Shown here: positions 25,528 through 33,364 of the stretch, piece by piece
Layout: every line of letters starts with the position of its first letter
Position numbering within the stretch: position 1 is the stretch's first letter
DNA from: UBA3946 sp002385755
GTDB taxonomy: Bacteria; Bacillota_I; Bacilli_A; ML615J-28; CAG-698
DNA: 64,000 nucleotides
Assembly (NCBI GenBank): GCA_050953085.1
Contig: JBMNLX010000009.1
Coordinates: 62,001-126,000, forward strand
Direction: 5' to 3'
Program-made: the position numbers and the translations under genes
The notes under the pieces: generated by a model
The model's input: the letters and a program-made list of their open reading frames with translations, nothing else
The model's database searches: none
Told to the model about the DNA's origin: nothing

Positions 25528-26586
25528 ATGACGGAAACCTTATCGATGAAAGCGGTAGTGAAGGAGCGTCCCCAAAAAGGGTTCAGTTATTTGGAAAAGA
25601 CCATTTCTACAGATTTGGCGCCCGACGAGGTTCTGGTCAAGGTGATTTCGGCTTCGTTTTGCGGGACCGATTATCATATCTACCAGTACGACGAATGGGC
25701 TCGGAAAAGGATTAATCTGCCCCTGATAGTCGGGCATGAATTAAGCGGCGAAATTATCAAGGTCGGCGCCGAAGTAAAGGAAGTAAAAGTCGGCGATTGG
25801 ATCAGCGCGGAAACGCATATCTTTTGTTCCGAGTGCGAGTATTGCCTTCGAGATGAAAAACATATTTGCGAGAAAACGAAAATAATCGGCGTCGATACCG
25901 ACGGCTGTTTCGCGAATTATGTAAAACTGCCGGCGGCGAATTGCTTCGTCAGCAGTAAAAACGTCGATCCGCGTTTGCTTTCGATTCAAGAGCCGCTTGG
26001 AAATGCCGTACACACGATAACCCATTTTCCCATTACCGGGAAAACCGTGGCGGTCGTCGGGTGCGGTCCGATCGGCCTGATGGCGATTGACGTCGCGAAG
26101 GCGATGAACGCGGCCAAGGTAATCGCCATCGAAACGAAAGAATACAGGCTCCGCCTCGCCGAGAAAATCGGCGCCGACGCGGTTATTAACCCGATGATGG
26201 AAGACGTGGTTTTAAGCGTTCTCACGGAAACGGGCGGTCGGGGCGTCGATGTCGTCGGCGAATTCAGCGGAAACAAAAACGCAATCGAAAGCGCGTTTAA
26301 GTATTTGAAGCCCGGCGGCGCGATAAGCATGCTTGGCATTCCAAACCGCATTATTGAGGTTGATTTCGCGTCCGATATCGTCTTTAAGGGCGTGAGTATT
26401 TACGGGGTCGTCGGCCGCCGTATTTACCAAACCTGGAATCAGGTGAAAGAACTGCTTGACAAGAATCTTTTGCATCTGGAAAAAATCATCACGCATACGT
26501 TTCCGTTATCGGAAATAAACCGGGCGGCGGAAGTTATGGGAAGCGGGAATTGCGGGAAAATACTTTTATTACCCGAGGAGGTATAA
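25528..26586 (+). CDS. tdh: L-threonine 3-dehydrogenase
   Basis: A 352-residue zinc-dependent medium-chain dehydrogenase. SFCGTDYHIYQYDEWA has the catalytic zinc Cys and the Tdh-typical HIYxxDEWA; VGHELSGEI follows; the structural zinc loop is CSECEYCLRDEKHIC; the NAD-binding site is VAVVGCGPIGLMA. It oxidises L-threonine to 2-amino-3-ketobutyrate. The kbl start overlaps its stop by one base (TAATG), pairing the two steps that yield glycine and acetyl-CoA. ATG 25528 has GGAGATG upstream; the internal ATG 25546 lacks a ribosome site. Confidence 0.92.
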   Translation: MTETLSMKAVVKERPQKGFSYLEKTISTDLAPDEVLVKVISASFCGTDYHIYQYDEWARKRINLPLIVGHELSGEIIKVGAEVKEVKVGDWISAETHIFCSECEYCLRDEKHICEKTKIIGVDTDGCFANYVKLPAANCFVSSKNVDPRLLSIQEPLGNAVHTITHFPITGKTVAVVGCGPIGLMAIDVAKAMNAAKVIAIETKEYRLRLAEKIGADAVINPMMEDVVLSVLTETGGRGVDVVGEFSGNKNAIESAFKYLKPGGAISMLGIPNRIIEVDFASDIVFKGVSIYGVVGRRIYQTWNQVKELLDKNLLHLEKIITHTFPLSEINRAAEVMGSGNCGKILLLPEEV

Positions 26587-27767
26587 TGGACAAATTAACG
26601 TATTTTCATGAGAAAGTAGAGGAGTTAAAAGACGCCGGCGTCTATCGCGTCCTGCCGGTAAATTACGGTCCCTGCGCCAATGTCATTAATTTAAACAACC
26701 GGAAAGTAGTCAATCTTTCAAGCAATAATTACCTTGGCTTGGCCGATCATCCCCGTCTTAAAGAAGCGGCAAAAAAAGCTATCGACAAGTACGGGATCGG
26801 CGCCGGGAGCGTGCGCACAATCGTCGGCAACCAGGACATTTTGGAAGAACTCGAGCGGGAGCTCGCCAAGTTTAAGCGCGAGGAAGCGGTGGTCTGCTTC
26901 CAGTCGGGCCTTAACTGCAATTTGGGCGTCATCCCGGCGATTACCGAAAAAGGCGATTTGATTATCAGCGACGAGCTTAATCACGCCTCGATCATCGACG
27001 GCGTCAGGCTCTCGCGGGCGGATAAAGCGATCTTCCGCCATGCAGACACGGAGCATCTTGCGGAGATACTCGCGGAGAAGGCGGAACAATACAAACGGGT
27101 GTTTATCATTACCGACGGAGTTTTCTCCATGGACGGCGATATCGCGCCGCTTCCCGAGATTGTTGAGCTTGCGGAAAAGTATAACGCCTACGTTTATGTT
27201 GACGACGCCCACGGAAGCGGCGTCTTGGGCGAGGGCGGCCGCGGGACGATCGATCACTTCCATCTTAACGGACGCGTTGATTTCATCGTCGGCACGCTAA
27301 GCAAGGCCATCGGCGTTATCGGCGGTTATCTGGCCACTAAAACGAAGGTGAAAGAGTGGCTGTTGCACCGGGCTCGCCCGCTGCTTTTTTCGACCGCTTT
27401 ACCGCCGGCCGCTATCGCCGCGACGATCGAGGCCGTGAAAATACTCTCGGAAAGCGAGGCCTTAACCGAAAAGCTTTGGGAAAACGCCGCCTATTTCAAA
27501 AAAGGGCTTAAAGACCTGGGCTTCAACACCGGGCAAAGCAAGACGCCGATTACGCCCGTTATAATCGGCGACGAGGCGCTGACGATGAAATTTTCCCAAC
27601 AGTTGCTCGAAGAAGGAGTGTTTGTTTCCGGCATCGTGTTTCCGACGGTGCCGCCGGGCACGGGTCGCTGCCGGGTGATGCTTAGCGCGAGCCACACGAA
27701 AGAAGATCTTGATTTTGCTCTTAACGCTTTTTCGGCTGCCGGAAGAAAGCTGAAGATTATAAAATAA
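26586..27767 (+). CDS. kbl: Glycine C-acetyltransferase (2-amino-3-ketobutyrate CoA ligase)
   Basis: A 393-residue PLP enzyme of the alpha-oxoamine synthase family. Motifs: SSNNYLGLADHP near the start, GAGSVRTIVGN, DELNHASIIDG, VDDAHGSGVLGEGGRGT, and the PLP lysine in GTLSKAIGVIGGY. The family also holds 8-amino-7-oxononanoate synthase, but coupling to tdh and the length make Kbl the best call. It cleaves 2-amino-3-ketobutyrate with CoA to glycine and acetyl-CoA. GGAGG (26577-26581) overlaps the end of tdh and fixes ATG 26586. Confidence 0.92.
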   Translation: MDKLTYFHEKVEELKDAGVYRVLPVNYGPCANVINLNNRKVVNLSSNNYLGLADHPRLKEAAKKAIDKYGIGAGSVRTIVGNQDILEELERELAKFKREEAVVCFQSGLNCNLGVIPAITEKGDLIISDELNHASIIDGVRLSRADKAIFRHADTEHLAEILAEKAEQYKRVFIITDGVFSMDGDIAPLPEIVELAEKYNAYVYVDDAHGSGVLGEGGRGTIDHFHLNGRVDFIVGTLSKAIGVIGGYLATKTKVKEWLLHRARPLLFSTALPPAAIAATIEAVKILSESEALTEKLWENAAYFKKGLKDLGFNTGQSKTPITPVIIGDEALTMKFSQQLLEEGVFVSGIVFPTVPPGTGRCRVMLSASHTKEDLDFALNAFSAAGRKLKIIK

Positions 27768-27792
27768 GAAAGGAGACGGTCAAACCCGATCT
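27768..27792 (+). promoter_or_regulatory. Ribosome site widely spaced from the GDPD start
   Basis: GAAAGGAG (27768-27775) is 17 bases from ATG 27793, and no start codon lies closer in frame. A small CGG/CCG hairpin (27777-27788) would shorten the effective gap to about 5. Confidence 0.4.
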
Positions 27793-28521
27793 ATGAAATC
27801 ACCTAAGCAAATGATCGTCGCCCATCGCGGCGCTTCGGGACTTGTCGAACACGAAAACACCATCGATGCCTTTCAAAAGGCGATCGATGTCGGCGCCGAC
27901 TGTATCGAATGTGACGTTCGCCGGACGAAAGACGGCGTCTTGATCATTTTCCATGACGAACTGATTAACGGCGTTCCCGTAAACGAGTTAACCCACCGGG
28001 AGATCTTGGATATTACCGGTTATCACGTTCCCACGTTGGAAGAGACTTTGGAATTTGTAAAAGGGAAAATATTGATCGATATCGAGCTTAAAGAAGGCGG
28101 TTACGAGGAAGAAGCCGTCGCCTTGATTCAAAAGCACTTAAAGAACGACGAGTTTTATATCCGCTCGTTTTTAGACAAAACTGTGCGAAAGGTGAAAAAA
28201 ATAGACAAAACAATCACTACGGCGTTGCTCTTGGGTTTGGAACACCCGAAAAATGTGCTCTTAACCCGCCTTTCGGAACTATTCCCTTTTTTCCGTATTC
28301 TAAAAACAAAATGCGATATTGTCTCGCCATATTATAGATTGTTAAAACTGGGGTTTGTTACGAGAATGCGGATCCTCGGCAGGCGGGTGTCCGTTTGGAC
28401 GGTGGATGACGAGCCGCTTATGAAAGTATTATTGAAAAAAAAGAAGGTCGACTCGCTCGTGACGAATTATCCCGACGTCGCCCTTCGGATACTCGATAGA
28501 AATAATGATACCAAGAAGTAG
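27793..28521 (+). CDS. Glycerophosphodiester phosphodiesterase
   Basis: A 242-residue GDPD-family TIM barrel. HRGASGLVEHENTIDAFQKA holds the catalytic His and the conserved ExN; IECDVRRTKDGVLIIFHD gives the metal-binding ExD and second His; LIDIELKEG is the third acidic block; VWTVDDEP is the typical last motif. It hydrolyses deacylated phospholipids to glycerol-3-phosphate and an alcohol. There is no signal peptide, so a cytoplasmic UgpQ-like enzyme is likely. It is 25 bases behind kbl and probably in its transcript; a terminator overlaps the stop. Confidence 0.9.
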   Translation: MKSPKQMIVAHRGASGLVEHENTIDAFQKAIDVGADCIECDVRRTKDGVLIIFHDELINGVPVNELTHREILDITGYHVPTLEETLEFVKGKILIDIELKEGGYEEEAVALIQKHLKNDEFYIRSFLDKTVRKVKKIDKTITTALLLGLEHPKNVLLTRLSELFPFFRILKTKCDIVSPYYRLLKLGFVTRMRILGRRVSVWTVDDEPLMKVLLKKKKVDSLVTNYPDVALRILDRNNDTKK

Positions 28522-28543
28522 CGTTTGCTTCTTGGTTTTTTAT
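28510..28543 (+). terminator. Terminator of the tdh-kbl-GDPD unit
   Basis: ACCAAGAAG/CTTCTTGGT stem with T-run; begins before the GDPD stop codon. Confidence 0.9.
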
Positions 28544-28601
28544 TTTCTTTCTTTTTATTTAAGGCAACCTTTTACTGGGACTGGCATATTGAGAAGTAAT
28601 A

Positions 28602-28610
28602 TGATATAAT
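28602..28610 (+). promoter_or_regulatory. Housekeeping-type promoter upstream of the ECF operon
   Basis: TGATATAAT extended -10, about 50 bases before the putative ECF promoter; could give basal expression of the sigma gene. Confidence 0.5.
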
Positions 28611-28632
28611 TTTTAAAAAAGTATAAATTGTC

Positions 28633-28669
28633 GGACCAAAAAAGATTTTTTTGTTGTCTAGTATAGTGA
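28633..28669 (+). promoter_or_regulatory. Putative ECF promoter of the sigma operon
   Basis: GGACC, 18 bases, GTCTAGTATAGTGA. The same arrangement (GGAAC-N18-GTCTAGTATAGTGA) precedes the subtilase at 29940. The 14-base identical -10 block and identical spacing within 1.3 kb suggest recognition by the sigma factor encoded next. Confidence 0.7.
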
Positions 28670-28713
28670 GACATCCACATATATCTTTTTTGGTTTAATT
28701 GAGGTATATGTGT

Positions 28714-29232
28714 ATGAGGAAATTAATCAAAGACCTGAGATTGCGAAAGGAACACGCTTTCGAAACGGTATATTATCAGTACTATAAGTTGGTTTATTTC
28801 GTAGCCTTTTCCATGGTAAAAGACCGCGAAGTTGCTGAAGAAGTAGTCCAGGACACTTTTGTGAAAATGATGGAGAATATCCATCAGTATCGGGGGAAGG
28901 GGGAATTTAAATCTTGGTTGTTGAGCATTACTCGTAATTTGGCGCGAAACGCGATCAAAAATCGAAAAAGGTTTCAACAGCGCTATAGTTATGATGACGA
29001 GTTAGTCGGAAGTTATAAGGACGAATCCGCAAACCTTTCGAATCTAATGATGGAAATCAAGGAGTGTTTGGATGATTTCGAAGCCGCGATAATACTATAT
29101 CATGTCATTTACGAGTTTACTTTTGAGAAAACGGCTTCCGAATTGAATACCACCATTAGCGTGGTGAAAAAGGCTTATTACAAAGCTATAAAAATTTTGA
29201 AGGAATATTATCGTGGGGAAAAAGATGAGTGA
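28714..29232 (+). CDS. ECF-type RNA polymerase sigma factor
   Basis: A 172-residue sigma-70-family protein with regions 2 and 4 only. Region 2: YYQYYKLVYFVAFSMVKDRE then AEEVVQDTFVKMMENIHQYR and FKSWLLSITRNLARNAIKNR, the ECF hallmark. Region 4 (about 110-165) is less typical (FTFEKTASELNTTISVVKKA). GAGG at 28701-28704 favours ATG 28714 over ATG 28708. An 8-bp inverted repeat CACATATA/TATATGTG (28677-28712) flanks the ribosome site and could restrict translation. It overlaps the next gene, a single-span membrane protein, by 8 bases: the usual sigma/anti-sigma pair. Confidence 0.88.
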   Translation: MRKLIKDLRLRKEHAFETVYYQYYKLVYFVAFSMVKDREVAEEVVQDTFVKMMENIHQYRGKGEFKSWLLSITRNLARNAIKNRKRFQQRYSYDDELVGSYKDESANLSNLMMEIKECLDDFEAAIILYHVIYEFTFEKTASELNTTISVVKKAYYKAIKILKEYYRGEKDE

Positions 29233-29857
29233 AAAAAAAGTAAAAGAGAGATTAATCACACGATTTTGTGATTCTTTAGAGGAAATTAACGTTACCGATA
29301 ATTACGCCGCGACCGTGCGGAAACTTGAAAGTAACGGGATGGCGCTTGTTAGAACCGCGCCCAAAAGACCGAACATGTTCGCTTACACTTACTCTTTACT
29401 TTTAGTTTCCTTGTGTTTGCTCGCCGGGTTCATCGGTTTTAATATCGGAGTTAAAAGCGATGATCCAGAATTGATAAGTCCTTCTATGAAAGAATATTTA
29501 GAGGCTAATTGCGAAAATTACTATCATCAACCGATATTAACGGGACATTATTCAAAAGGTGATTATATTTATGTTTGCATTGGCTTGGTTAGGGAAGGAA
29601 ACGAATTAGGGGTGAATTATTTTTATCAGTTGGTTTATTTTGATGTAAACCTGGATACAGGCTTTAAAAATCTCACCACGGGAGAAGAAATTACTGTATC
29701 CCGTATGCCCGTTTTTGGAAATTTATCGGATTTGTTAAACATTGATGACGGAGATGAGATCCTGATCGAAATCAGGGGAGATGAAGAGATTAAGCAATAT
29801 TCTTTTATCGCCTATCACGATATTCATATGGAATTAATAAAAAATAAAAAAAGTTAA
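29225..29857 (+). CDS. Single-span membrane protein, probable anti-sigma factor
   Basis: A 210-residue protein: about 50 cytoplasmic residues, one membrane helix (YTYSLLLVSLCLLAGFIGF, about residues 53-71), then an outside domain of about 135 residues. No zinc-binding HxxxCxxC motif is seen. It is translationally coupled to the ECF sigma gene (ATG 29225 lies inside its end, with GGGG seven bases upstream), which is the standard placement of an anti-sigma factor. No recognised domain confirms it; the role is inferred from topology and context. The outer domain may sense the signal or be the substrate of a protease. Confidence 0.65.
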   Translation: MSEKKVKERLITRFCDSLEEINVTDNYAATVRKLESNGMALVRTAPKRPNMFAYTYSLLLVSLCLLAGFIGFNIGVKSDDPELISPSMKEYLEANCENYYHQPILTGHYSKGDYIYVCIGLVREGNELGVNYFYQLVYFDVNLDTGFKNLTTGEEITVSRMPVFGNLSDLLNIDDGDEILIEIRGDEEIKQYSFIAYHDIHMELIKNKKS

Positions 29858-29864
29858 AATAATT

Positions 29865-29901
29865 GGAACGAAATCTTGATTTTTATTGTCTAGTATAGTG
29901 A
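29865..29901 (+). promoter_or_regulatory. Putative ECF promoter of the subtilase gene
   Basis: GGAAC, 18 bases, GTCTAGTATAGTGA, the twin of the element at 28633-28669. About 40 bases before ATG 29940. Confidence 0.7.
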
Positions 29902-29939
29902 TAGGCCGTATTGACTGAATATTTTTTTGGGAGAAATTT

Positions 29940-31697
29940 ATGAGAAAATTTCTAAGCAATGTTTTGATAATTATTTCACTACTATTTATCTCCGGCTATA
30001 AGGTTGAAATAAAGAACAACGCCTTGCCTTTCGGTAAGGAGATGATCTTGGAAGAAGAGGAGGAAAAACTCGTCTTTGAGACATCCGATAGCGCGATTCA
30101 AGCGGAGAGCGCTTCAGGGGAAATCGCCGATAAACTTAACGATGTCAGCGATTACGTAAGCGTTGCTGTCGAGTTGGATGATTGGTTTGATGAAGCGATC
30201 GAAGAGCCCGATTATCCCGTATCGGTTGAAGAGGCTCAGAAAATCGTTAAAGAGCATAGGGAAAAAGTTAAAGCTCATTATACAAAAGAAAATGAGCGCA
30301 TGGTAAGAGAATTGGGACTTGGTTTTTTGGAAGCGGAAGTAGAGATAAGCAGATATACAAATTTTGTGTTTTTAAACTATGGGGACAAAGCTCTTAGTGA
30401 TTTTCATATCGATCGATTCAAAACCATATCAAGGAACAATCGCGTCAATAAGGTATATGTCCGGAGCGGACAACTGAAAAGGGATCGGCATGAGCTTCAC
30501 TGTGCGAAATTAAAAACTTATGTTGAGCCGTTTGTGTTGAATCATCCCGAGTATGACGGATCCGGAATTTCCGTTGGCGTTTTTGATGTCGGGATTATTG
30601 ATAAAAATCACCCCAGCTTTGCCGGTACCGATTACTTGATTCGCGATGAATGGTGGTATCCTGAAACGGTACATGAACACGCCACCACGGTTGGTTTGAC
30701 AATCGCCGGTGATATCGGCATCGCGCCCAGGGCGCGTTTGCTGAGCGTCGAACATTTCATAAGCTGGTCAGGTCCGATTGAGTGGCTGTTGGATCACGGC
30801 GCGAATATAATCAATATTAGTTTCACTGACAGGGCGACTCCCGGAACATATACCTCTGACGCCGCGTACCTTGATTACGTTGTCCGTAACAACAGCGTTC
30901 TTATTGTCGGTAGCGCCGGGAATCGCGGGAGTCCGGATAAAGGCCGCGATCACAAAGTCACCTCGCCCAAGACCGGTTTTAACGTCATTACCGTGGGCGC
31001 GACAAATTGGCAGGGTTATCCTTTGGGTTACTCATCGCATATCACAGACTTCTTAATTAGCAAACCCAATCTTTCCGCCCCGGCAGAGTTAATTCGTTTT
31101 CCGGGCTTTCACGGAAAAGAGTTTGGCGGAACCAGTTACGCGGCGGCGATAGTATCGGGCATCAGCGCCCTGGTAATGCAGTCCGATTCGCGTTATATAC
31201 TCGTTCCGCATCTGTTGGGAGCAAATTTAGCGGCTACCGCCACGCCCAGTCGCTTTGCAAGCACGTATGATTCTTCCGGATACGAAAGCGTACTTGGAGC
31301 GGGAATCGTTAATTGTGAATTGGCAGTCACCAATAAATACAGAACAATCTGTTTTTACAACAATACCGACAAACAAGGACAAGTAATCCTCAGTCGTAAA
31401 GTCAAGTTGGAAGGTAATAAGAGAGTTAAAATCGTGTTTTACTCGCTCGTTAATTCCGATAAGTCAACAAATATCAAAACGACTGATTACGATTTGTACT
31501 TGAAAACGGAAAGCGGCTATACTCTAGCGATGTCGCTTTCGTCATACAGTAACACGGAATTAATTGATTATGTAATTCCCACTACTGGTTATTACTATAT
31601 AGAAATAGTACAATACGGCAGCAAAAAGACATCTTTAAAAGATTATTGCGCCTACTCTTATTGCCAGTTTGACCCCGGATTTGATTCTTGGGGCTAG
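29940..31697 (+). CDS. Secreted subtilisin-like serine protease (S8)
   Basis: 585 residues: signal peptide (1-20), an acidic pro-region rich in Glu (to about 195), then the S8 catalytic domain. The triad is complete: D216 (VGVFDVGI), H247 (HATTVGLTIAG, aligned to HGTHVAGTIAG) and S399 (GGTSYAAA), with oxyanion N328 (SAGNRG). The C-terminal 130 residues form a beta-rich domain like the pre-peptidase domains of secreted proteases. There is no lipobox or cell-wall anchor. It is driven by the same putative ECF promoter as the sigma gene, so it is probably the output of that regulon. GGGAG precedes ATG 29940. Confidence 0.9.
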   Translation: MRKFLSNVLIIISLLFISGYKVEIKNNALPFGKEMILEEEEEKLVFETSDSAIQAESASGEIADKLNDVSDYVSVAVELDDWFDEAIEEPDYPVSVEEAQKIVKEHREKVKAHYTKENERMVRELGLGFLEAEVEISRYTNFVFLNYGDKALSDFHIDRFKTISRNNRVNKVYVRSGQLKRDRHELHCAKLKTYVEPFVLNHPEYDGSGISVGVFDVGIIDKNHPSFAGTDYLIRDEWWYPETVHEHATTVGLTIAGDIGIAPRARLLSVEHFISWSGPIEWLLDHGANIINISFTDRATPGTYTSDAAYLDYVVRNNSVLIVGSAGNRGSPDKGRDHKVTSPKTGFNVITVGATNWQGYPLGYSSHITDFLISKPNLSAPAELIRFPGFHGKEFGGTSYAAAIVSGISALVMQSDSRYILVPHLLGANLAATATPSRFASTYDSSGYESVLGAGIVNCELAVTNKYRTICFYNNTDKQGQVILSRKVKLEGNKRVKIVFYSLVNSDKSTNIKTTDYDLYLKTESGYTLAMSLSSYSNTELIDYVIPTTGYYYIEIVQYGSKKTSLKDYCAYSYCQFDPGFDSWG

Positions 31698-31719
31698 TCG
31701 GCATTTATAGGACTGAACA

Positions 31720-31745
31720 AAAAGACCGCTTTTTGCGGTCTTTTA
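31720..31745. terminator. Bidirectional terminator between subtilase and carboxypeptidase
   Basis: AAAAGACCGC/GCGGTCTTTT hairpin with A-run left and T-run right, between convergent genes. Confidence 0.9.
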
Positions 31746-33254
31746 TTATTGTTTTTCAAGTTGATATATTTTTGAGTATTTGCGGACAAGATATCGCAGG
31801 TAGTATTTTGGTTGGAAATTACCGCGCGCCACCGTTTTAAACAGCTTTTTAGGTTCCATGGAAGCCCCGTGGCGATGTAGGTTGTTTTTTAACCAAAGAT
31901 TTATCTCCTCGGTGTTTTTATTCTTGAGGGATTTTAAAACTTTAAAATCTTTATTCATTGTCCGGAAGATTTGCGCGGCGTAGGCCGAACCCAAAGCATA
32001 GGTCGGGAAGTAACCGAACATACCCGTGGCCCAGTGAATATCCTGCAAGACGCCGGCGCTATCGTCGGGGACGTCCAGGCCGAGGTATTCTTTCACTTTG
32101 GCGTTCCAAATCGAGGGAATGTCCTTTACTTCGATTTGGCCGGCGAACAAATCTTTTTCAATTTCGTATCTAATCATAATATGAATCGGATAAGTTAGTT
32201 CGTCGGCTTCCGTTCTGATAAGGGAAGGTTTGACTAAATTTATATGCCGATAAAAATCCCTTAGTTTAATGTTTTTCAGTTGTTTTTTAAAGATTGTCTT
32301 TAACACGGGGAAATGCTGTTTCCAGAATTCTCTGGAGCGTCCGACGATATTTTCATAGAAACGCGATTGCGATTCGTGAAGCGCCATCGAGCCGCCGCCC
32401 CATATTAATGTGTTTTCAAGCTCGGGATTTACCTGCTGTTCGTATATGGCGTGGCCGAGCTCGTGGATTGCGGAAAAGAGGGCGATGGTCAAGTCGCTTT
32501 CGTCGTAATTTACGGTGTAGCGGACATCGGAGGGCGCGAACCCTGAAGTAAAAGGGTGCGCGCTTTCTTTTCTCAACCCGCGAGTTTTATCATATTGCAA
32601 CACCGTTTCCAAATAATGAATGAATTCTTTTTGTTTTGAAACCGGGTAGGTTTGGTTTGTGAAAGCGTCGTTATAGTCAAGTTTGCGAGAGGTTATCGTT
32701 TTGATAAACGGGACAAGCGTTTCTTTTAATTCGGAAAAGAAGCGGTCATAGTTTTTTGCCTTAAACCCTTTCTCGAAATCATCGAGAAGGACATCGTAGC
32801 CCGCTATTCTTGTTGTTTCCAGGCGCTTGATGAATTTCTTTTTGTAATTAACGATTTTCTCCAAGGTAGGCTGAAAAATGGAAAAATCGGCCGCGTTTTT
32901 TGCTTTTTCCCATGTTCTCGCGCTAACCGCCAGGAGTTTCTTATATTCTACAAATTCCTTAAACGGTATCTTCCTGATTTTCGTCAGGTTGCGTTTAAAA
33001 ACCGTAATTTCATGTCTAAGGAGCGGGTTCAGGTCGTTTTTGTTTTTATATAACTGGTTAACGACTAAGAATGTTTCTCTTGAGGTTTGAATTTTGTGTA
33101 ATTCGCCGCTTAAGACGCCGATTTGCCTGGCCCGGTTTTCGAAACAACCCTCGGGGGCTTCGGTTTCGGAGTCCCAATTGATAACGGAGAGAGCATAGCG
33201 ATAGGCGTTGATTTTTCCCCTGATCTCTTCATACAGCTTTAAAGTTTTTGTCAT
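31746..33254 (-). CDS. M32 metallocarboxypeptidase (Taq/Pfu type)
   Basis: A 502-residue M32 carboxypeptidase. The zinc motif is HELGH at 264-268 followed by the downstream glutamate in ALHESQSRFYENIVGRS; SAHPFTSGF, VRYTVNY and the closing WATGMFGYFPTYALGSAYAAQ are family-specific. The start MTKTLKLYEEIRGKINAYRY also fits. No signal peptide, so it trims peptides from their C-terminus inside the cell with broad specificity. Length is the family standard. It is monocistronic on the minus strand between two plus-strand units. Confidence 0.93.
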   Translation of the reverse strand: MTKTLKLYEEIRGKINAYRYALSVINWDSETEAPEGCFENRARQIGVLSGELHKIQTSRETFLVVNQLYKNKNDLNPLLRHEITVFKRNLTKIRKIPFKEFVEYKKLLAVSARTWEKAKNAADFSIFQPTLEKIVNYKKKFIKRLETTRIAGYDVLLDDFEKGFKAKNYDRFFSELKETLVPFIKTITSRKLDYNDAFTNQTYPVSKQKEFIHYLETVLQYDKTRGLRKESAHPFTSGFAPSDVRYTVNYDESDLTIALFSAIHELGHAIYEQQVNPELENTLIWGGGSMALHESQSRFYENIVGRSREFWKQHFPVLKTIFKKQLKNIKLRDFYRHINLVKPSLIRTEADELTYPIHIMIRYEIEKDLFAGQIEVKDIPSIWNAKVKEYLGLDVPDDSAGVLQDIHWATGMFGYFPTYALGSAYAAQIFRTMNKDFKVLKSLKNKNTEEINLWLKNNLHRHGASMEPKKLFKTVARGNFQPKYYLRYLVRKYSKIYQLEKQ

Positions 33255-33272
33255 AGTAGCTTCACCATAGTT

Positions 33273-33281
33273 ATTATACCA
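33273..33281 (-). promoter_or_regulatory. Extended -10 promoter of the M32 gene
   Basis: Minus strand TGGTATAAT, about 20 bases before the start codon at 33254. Confidence 0.6.
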
Positions 33282-33328
33282 TTTATAAACAATTATTAAA
33301 CGAAAAATATACTAAATTTTAGACAAAT

Positions 33329-33357
33329 TTGCGTTAAAATCGGAAAAAGAGTATAAT
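33329..33357 (+). promoter_or_regulatory. Promoter of the ABC exporter pair (leaderless)
   Basis: TTGCGT (33329-33334), 17 bases, TATAAT (33352-33357). The ATG at 33365 is 7 bases past the -10, where transcription would begin, and no Shine-Dalgarno exists. Confidence 0.75.
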
Positions 33358-33364
33358 ATTTGTT

